DNA of 64,000 nucleotides, from positions 434,001 through 498,000 of the forward strand of contig OY760143.1 of NCBI GenBank assembly GCA_963663245.1. The letters are read 5' to 3'. This document shows positions 62,353 through 64,000 of this stretch, piece by piece. Below the pieces are notes generated by a model. That model saw only the letters and a list, made by a program, of their open reading frames with translations. It had not been told where the DNA came from and did not search any database. The translations under genes and the position numbers were made by a program. Every line of letters starts with the position of its first letter. The stretch's first letter is position 1. Origin of the DNA: JAFGVL01 sp963663245. Its GTDB lineage: Bacteria > Bacteroidota > Bacteroidia > Bacteroidales > Paludibacteraceae.

Positions 62353-64000
62353 ATGAAAAAGTTCCTATCTTTCTTATTTCTTTTTATATCTACTTTATTG
62401 TATTCTCAGCAAACTTATTACGTAACACCAAGTGGTAATGCAGGGAACAGTGGAGCTAGTTTTGCCAGCCCCAAAAGCTTGCTCAATGCTTTGTCTATTG
62501 CAAGTGCTGGAGATGAAGTAATTCTTCAAAGTGGCACGTATAACATTCCATACAGTGCGGGTTCAAAAAACACTATCTATTTAACTCAATCGGGTACTGC
62601 TGGAGCTAATATTTATGTTCATTCAGAAGTAAATACACAAGCTACCATAGATTTTCAATTTCCAGAATACGAATGGGTACAAGATTCGTATGGTTTTGAT
62701 ATAACAGGGGACTATTGGAAATTTAAAGGCTTGATAATAACTCGTGCTGGTTATCAAGGTGTTTATTGCAAGGGTGGTTATAATACTTTCGAATATTGTA
62801 TATTTTATGATAATAGAAACAGCGGTATGGAGGTCAATAAAACAGGACATCATACTACTTTATTAAATTGCGATGCTTATCATAATTACGACCCTAAAAA
62901 AGGCGGTCAGATGGCTGATGGATTTGCCGTAAAACAAACGCAAGGTGCCGGAAATGTGTTGATTAATTGTCGCTCATGGGATAACAGTGATGATGCTTAT
63001 GATACCTATGATAGCCCTGATGCAGTGGTGTTTAGAAACTGTTGGGCTTTTGATAATGGTTATGACAGTTGGAGTGATCCGAATATTGCCTTTGATGGAA
63101 ATGGAAATGGTTTTAAAGTAGGAGGGAATTATAAATTACAAAATAATATTTTATCTCATTGTGTGTCATTTGGTCATCCAGGTAAAGGTTTTGACCAAAA
63201 TAATAATACAGGAGGAATTACGCTGTTTAATTGCACTTCTTATGATAATGGGATTAATTATGGAATGGGTGGTAGTTTAGCAGGAGGAGAACAACATGAA
63301 GTGAGAAATTGTATTTCTTTAAATTCGGGAGGTTCTAATAGCTTCGGTTCGGCTGCACAATCAAATAACTCTTGGAGTTCTGGCTTCTCTGTTGGGTCAG
63401 GAGATTTCTTGAGTTTAAATGTAGCCTTGGCAGATGATGCTAGAAATAGTGATGGTTCTTTACCTGATAATGATTTATTTAGATTAAATTCTTCTAGTGA
63501 TTTAGTAGATGCTGGAGTAGATGTTGGTTTAGTTTATAACGGGAGTGCTCCAGATTTAGGTGCCTTTGAAACAGGAGCAGATGCACCTACTTTATCTTCT
63601 CCATCAAATAAAACACAAACTGTTGCTACGGGTACTGCTATTGTTCCTGTTGTATTTACGTGGGGCGGAACTGCTACAGGAGTAACTGTAAGTGTTTTGC
63701 CGGCAGGTTTAACAGGAACAACGAATAGTGCTGCAAAAACATATACGATTACGGGCATACCTACAGCTGCCGGAACATATACTGTGACAACAACTCAAGC
63801 TTCGGGAACAGCAGCCTCAAATACAGGCACTATAACTTTATCTTTAGCTACTCCAATTTCAGTTAGCGCAACAGCTGCCAGCAATTCTATAACAGTTAAC
63901 TGGACTCCTGCAACAGGAGCAACCGGCTATACTGTAAATGTATGTGAAGCAGGAGTAGGCGTATTGCAATCTTGGGATTGGACAGGAGCGTGGACCATTG
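62353..64000 (+). CDS. Pectate lyase, family PL9, modular (3' end cut by window)
   Basis: The first 549 residues are present. A signal peptide (MKKFLSFLFLFISTLLYSQ) is followed by a PL9 beta-helix (about 20-410). The residues I recall for Dickeya Pel9A, calcium ligands Asp209, Asp233, Asp234, Asp237 and catalytic Lys273, correspond well to Asp189 (GQMADGFAVK), Asp213, Asp214 and Asp217 (WDNSDDAYDTYDS) and Lys255 (GNGFKVGG) here. After it come an Ig-like module (PTLSSPSNKTQTVATGTAIV onward) and an FN3 start that breaks into VLQSWDWTGAWTI, the same split as in the PL1 protein. PL9 enzymes cut pectate by beta-elimination. Any sorting tail lies beyond the window. Confidence 0.93.
   Translation, partial: MKKFLSFLFLFISTLLYSQQTYYVTPSGNAGNSGASFASPKSLLNALSIASAGDEVILQSGTYNIPYSAGSKNTIYLTQSGTAGANIYVHSEVNTQATIDFQFPEYEWVQDSYGFDITGDYWKFKGLIITRAGYQGVYCKGGYNTFEYCIFYDNRNSGMEVNKTGHHTTLLNCDAYHNYDPKKGGQMADGFAVKQTQGAGNVLINCRSWDNSDDAYDTYDSPDAVVFRNCWAFDNGYDSWSDPNIAFDGNGNGFKVGGNYKLQNNILSHCVSFGHPGKGFDQNNNTGGITLFNCTSYDNGINYGMGGSLAGGEQHEVRNCISLNSGGSNSFGSAAQSNNSWSSGFSVGSGDFLSLNVALADDARNSDGSLPDNDLFRLNSSSDLVDAGVDVGLVYNGSAPDLGAFETGADAPTLSSPSNKTQTVATGTAIVPVVFTWGGTATGVTVSVLPAGLTGTTNSAAKTYTITGIPTAAGTYTVTTTQASGTAASNTGTITLSLATPISVSATAASNSITVNWTPATGATGYTVNVCEAGVGVLQSWDWTGAWTI

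Noticed and set aside
59098..64000. CRISPR-like or tandem DNA repeat array in the repetitive 3' part of the lyase genes
   Set aside because: The similarity is at protein level between Ig-like modules; DNA repeats are irregular, coding and lack spacers.

Overview
The window is AT-rich bacterial DNA from the phylum Bacteroidota, most likely a Bacteroidales/Marinilabiliales-type organism that degrades pectin. The evidence is lineage-typical families (DUF3098, DUF4292, WbqC, YfhO, the ftsX-DUF3098-uppP-truB-queA order), C-terminal type IX secretion (T9SS) sorting domains on several secreted proteins, and repeated TAnnTTTG (-7) promoter elements with almost no Shine-Dalgarno sequences. The genus cannot be fixed from the sequence alone.

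Layout. 1-7733 (minus): one long co-directional run, dut > TPR protein > DUF4292 lipoprotein > EnvC-like LytM factor > Ig-like lipoprotein > DUF3108 protein > sigma-54 response regulator (cut by the window edge). 7.9-15.3 kb (plus): aroB, dapB, lepB, a WbqC protein, a T9SS-exported serine protease and ilvE. 15.3-19.4 kb: a PorE-like TPR/PD40/OmpA protein, tRNA-Asn, a PfkB kinase and a TrmH-family methyltransferase. 19.4-29.9 kb: an accessory zone of large surface proteins (DUF11-type adhesin-like, BspA-like leucine-rich repeats) and a Crp/DUF4405 pair, interleaved with an AlaX-like editing protein and a DEAD-box helicase. 30-38.7 kb: leuS followed by a surface-glycan cluster (glycosyltransferases, a methyltransferase, a CMP-sugar synthetase, a DUF115/GT42-like protein, a Wzx-type flippase). 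38.7-47.6 kb: S41 protease, queA, truB, uppP, DUF3098, ftsX, a methyltransferase, YfhO. 47.7-58.9 kb: GH28 polygalacturonase, a surface lipoprotein, GTP-type PEP carboxykinase, metK behind a probable SAM-II riboswitch, an acyltransferase/LPG-synthase-like/GtrA group, rsmA, corA. 59-64 kb: two tandem modular pectate lyases, PL1 and PL9 (the second is cut by the window end).

Most interesting observations. (1) Two separate segments in the accessory zone are bounded by near-perfect direct duplications of neighbouring housekeeping gene ends: a 149-bp copy of the trmH 3' end flanks the 4-kb adhesin gene, and a 65-bp copy of the alaX 5' end flanks the Crp/DUF4405 pair. Neither segment encodes a recombinase. 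(2) Two long palindromes 32 bp apart sit just upstream of a well-formed pckG promoter, like activator sites. (3) A SAM-II-like aptamer starts a few bases from the predicted metK transcription start. (4) A 39-bp perfect inverted repeat abuts the -7 element of a BspA-like gene. (5) Both pectate lyases share Ig-like modules and an FN3 domain apparently split by an inserted beta-rich domain. (6) A DUF115/GT42-like gene overlaps a CMP-acylneuraminate synthetase gene, suggesting a nonulosonate transferase.

Functionally, GH28, PL1 and PL9 together imply extracellular attack on homogalacturonan. The T9SS-type tails and the LES-like lipoprotein indicate a surface-exposed proteome. The pckG regulatory region suggests controlled gluconeogenesis.
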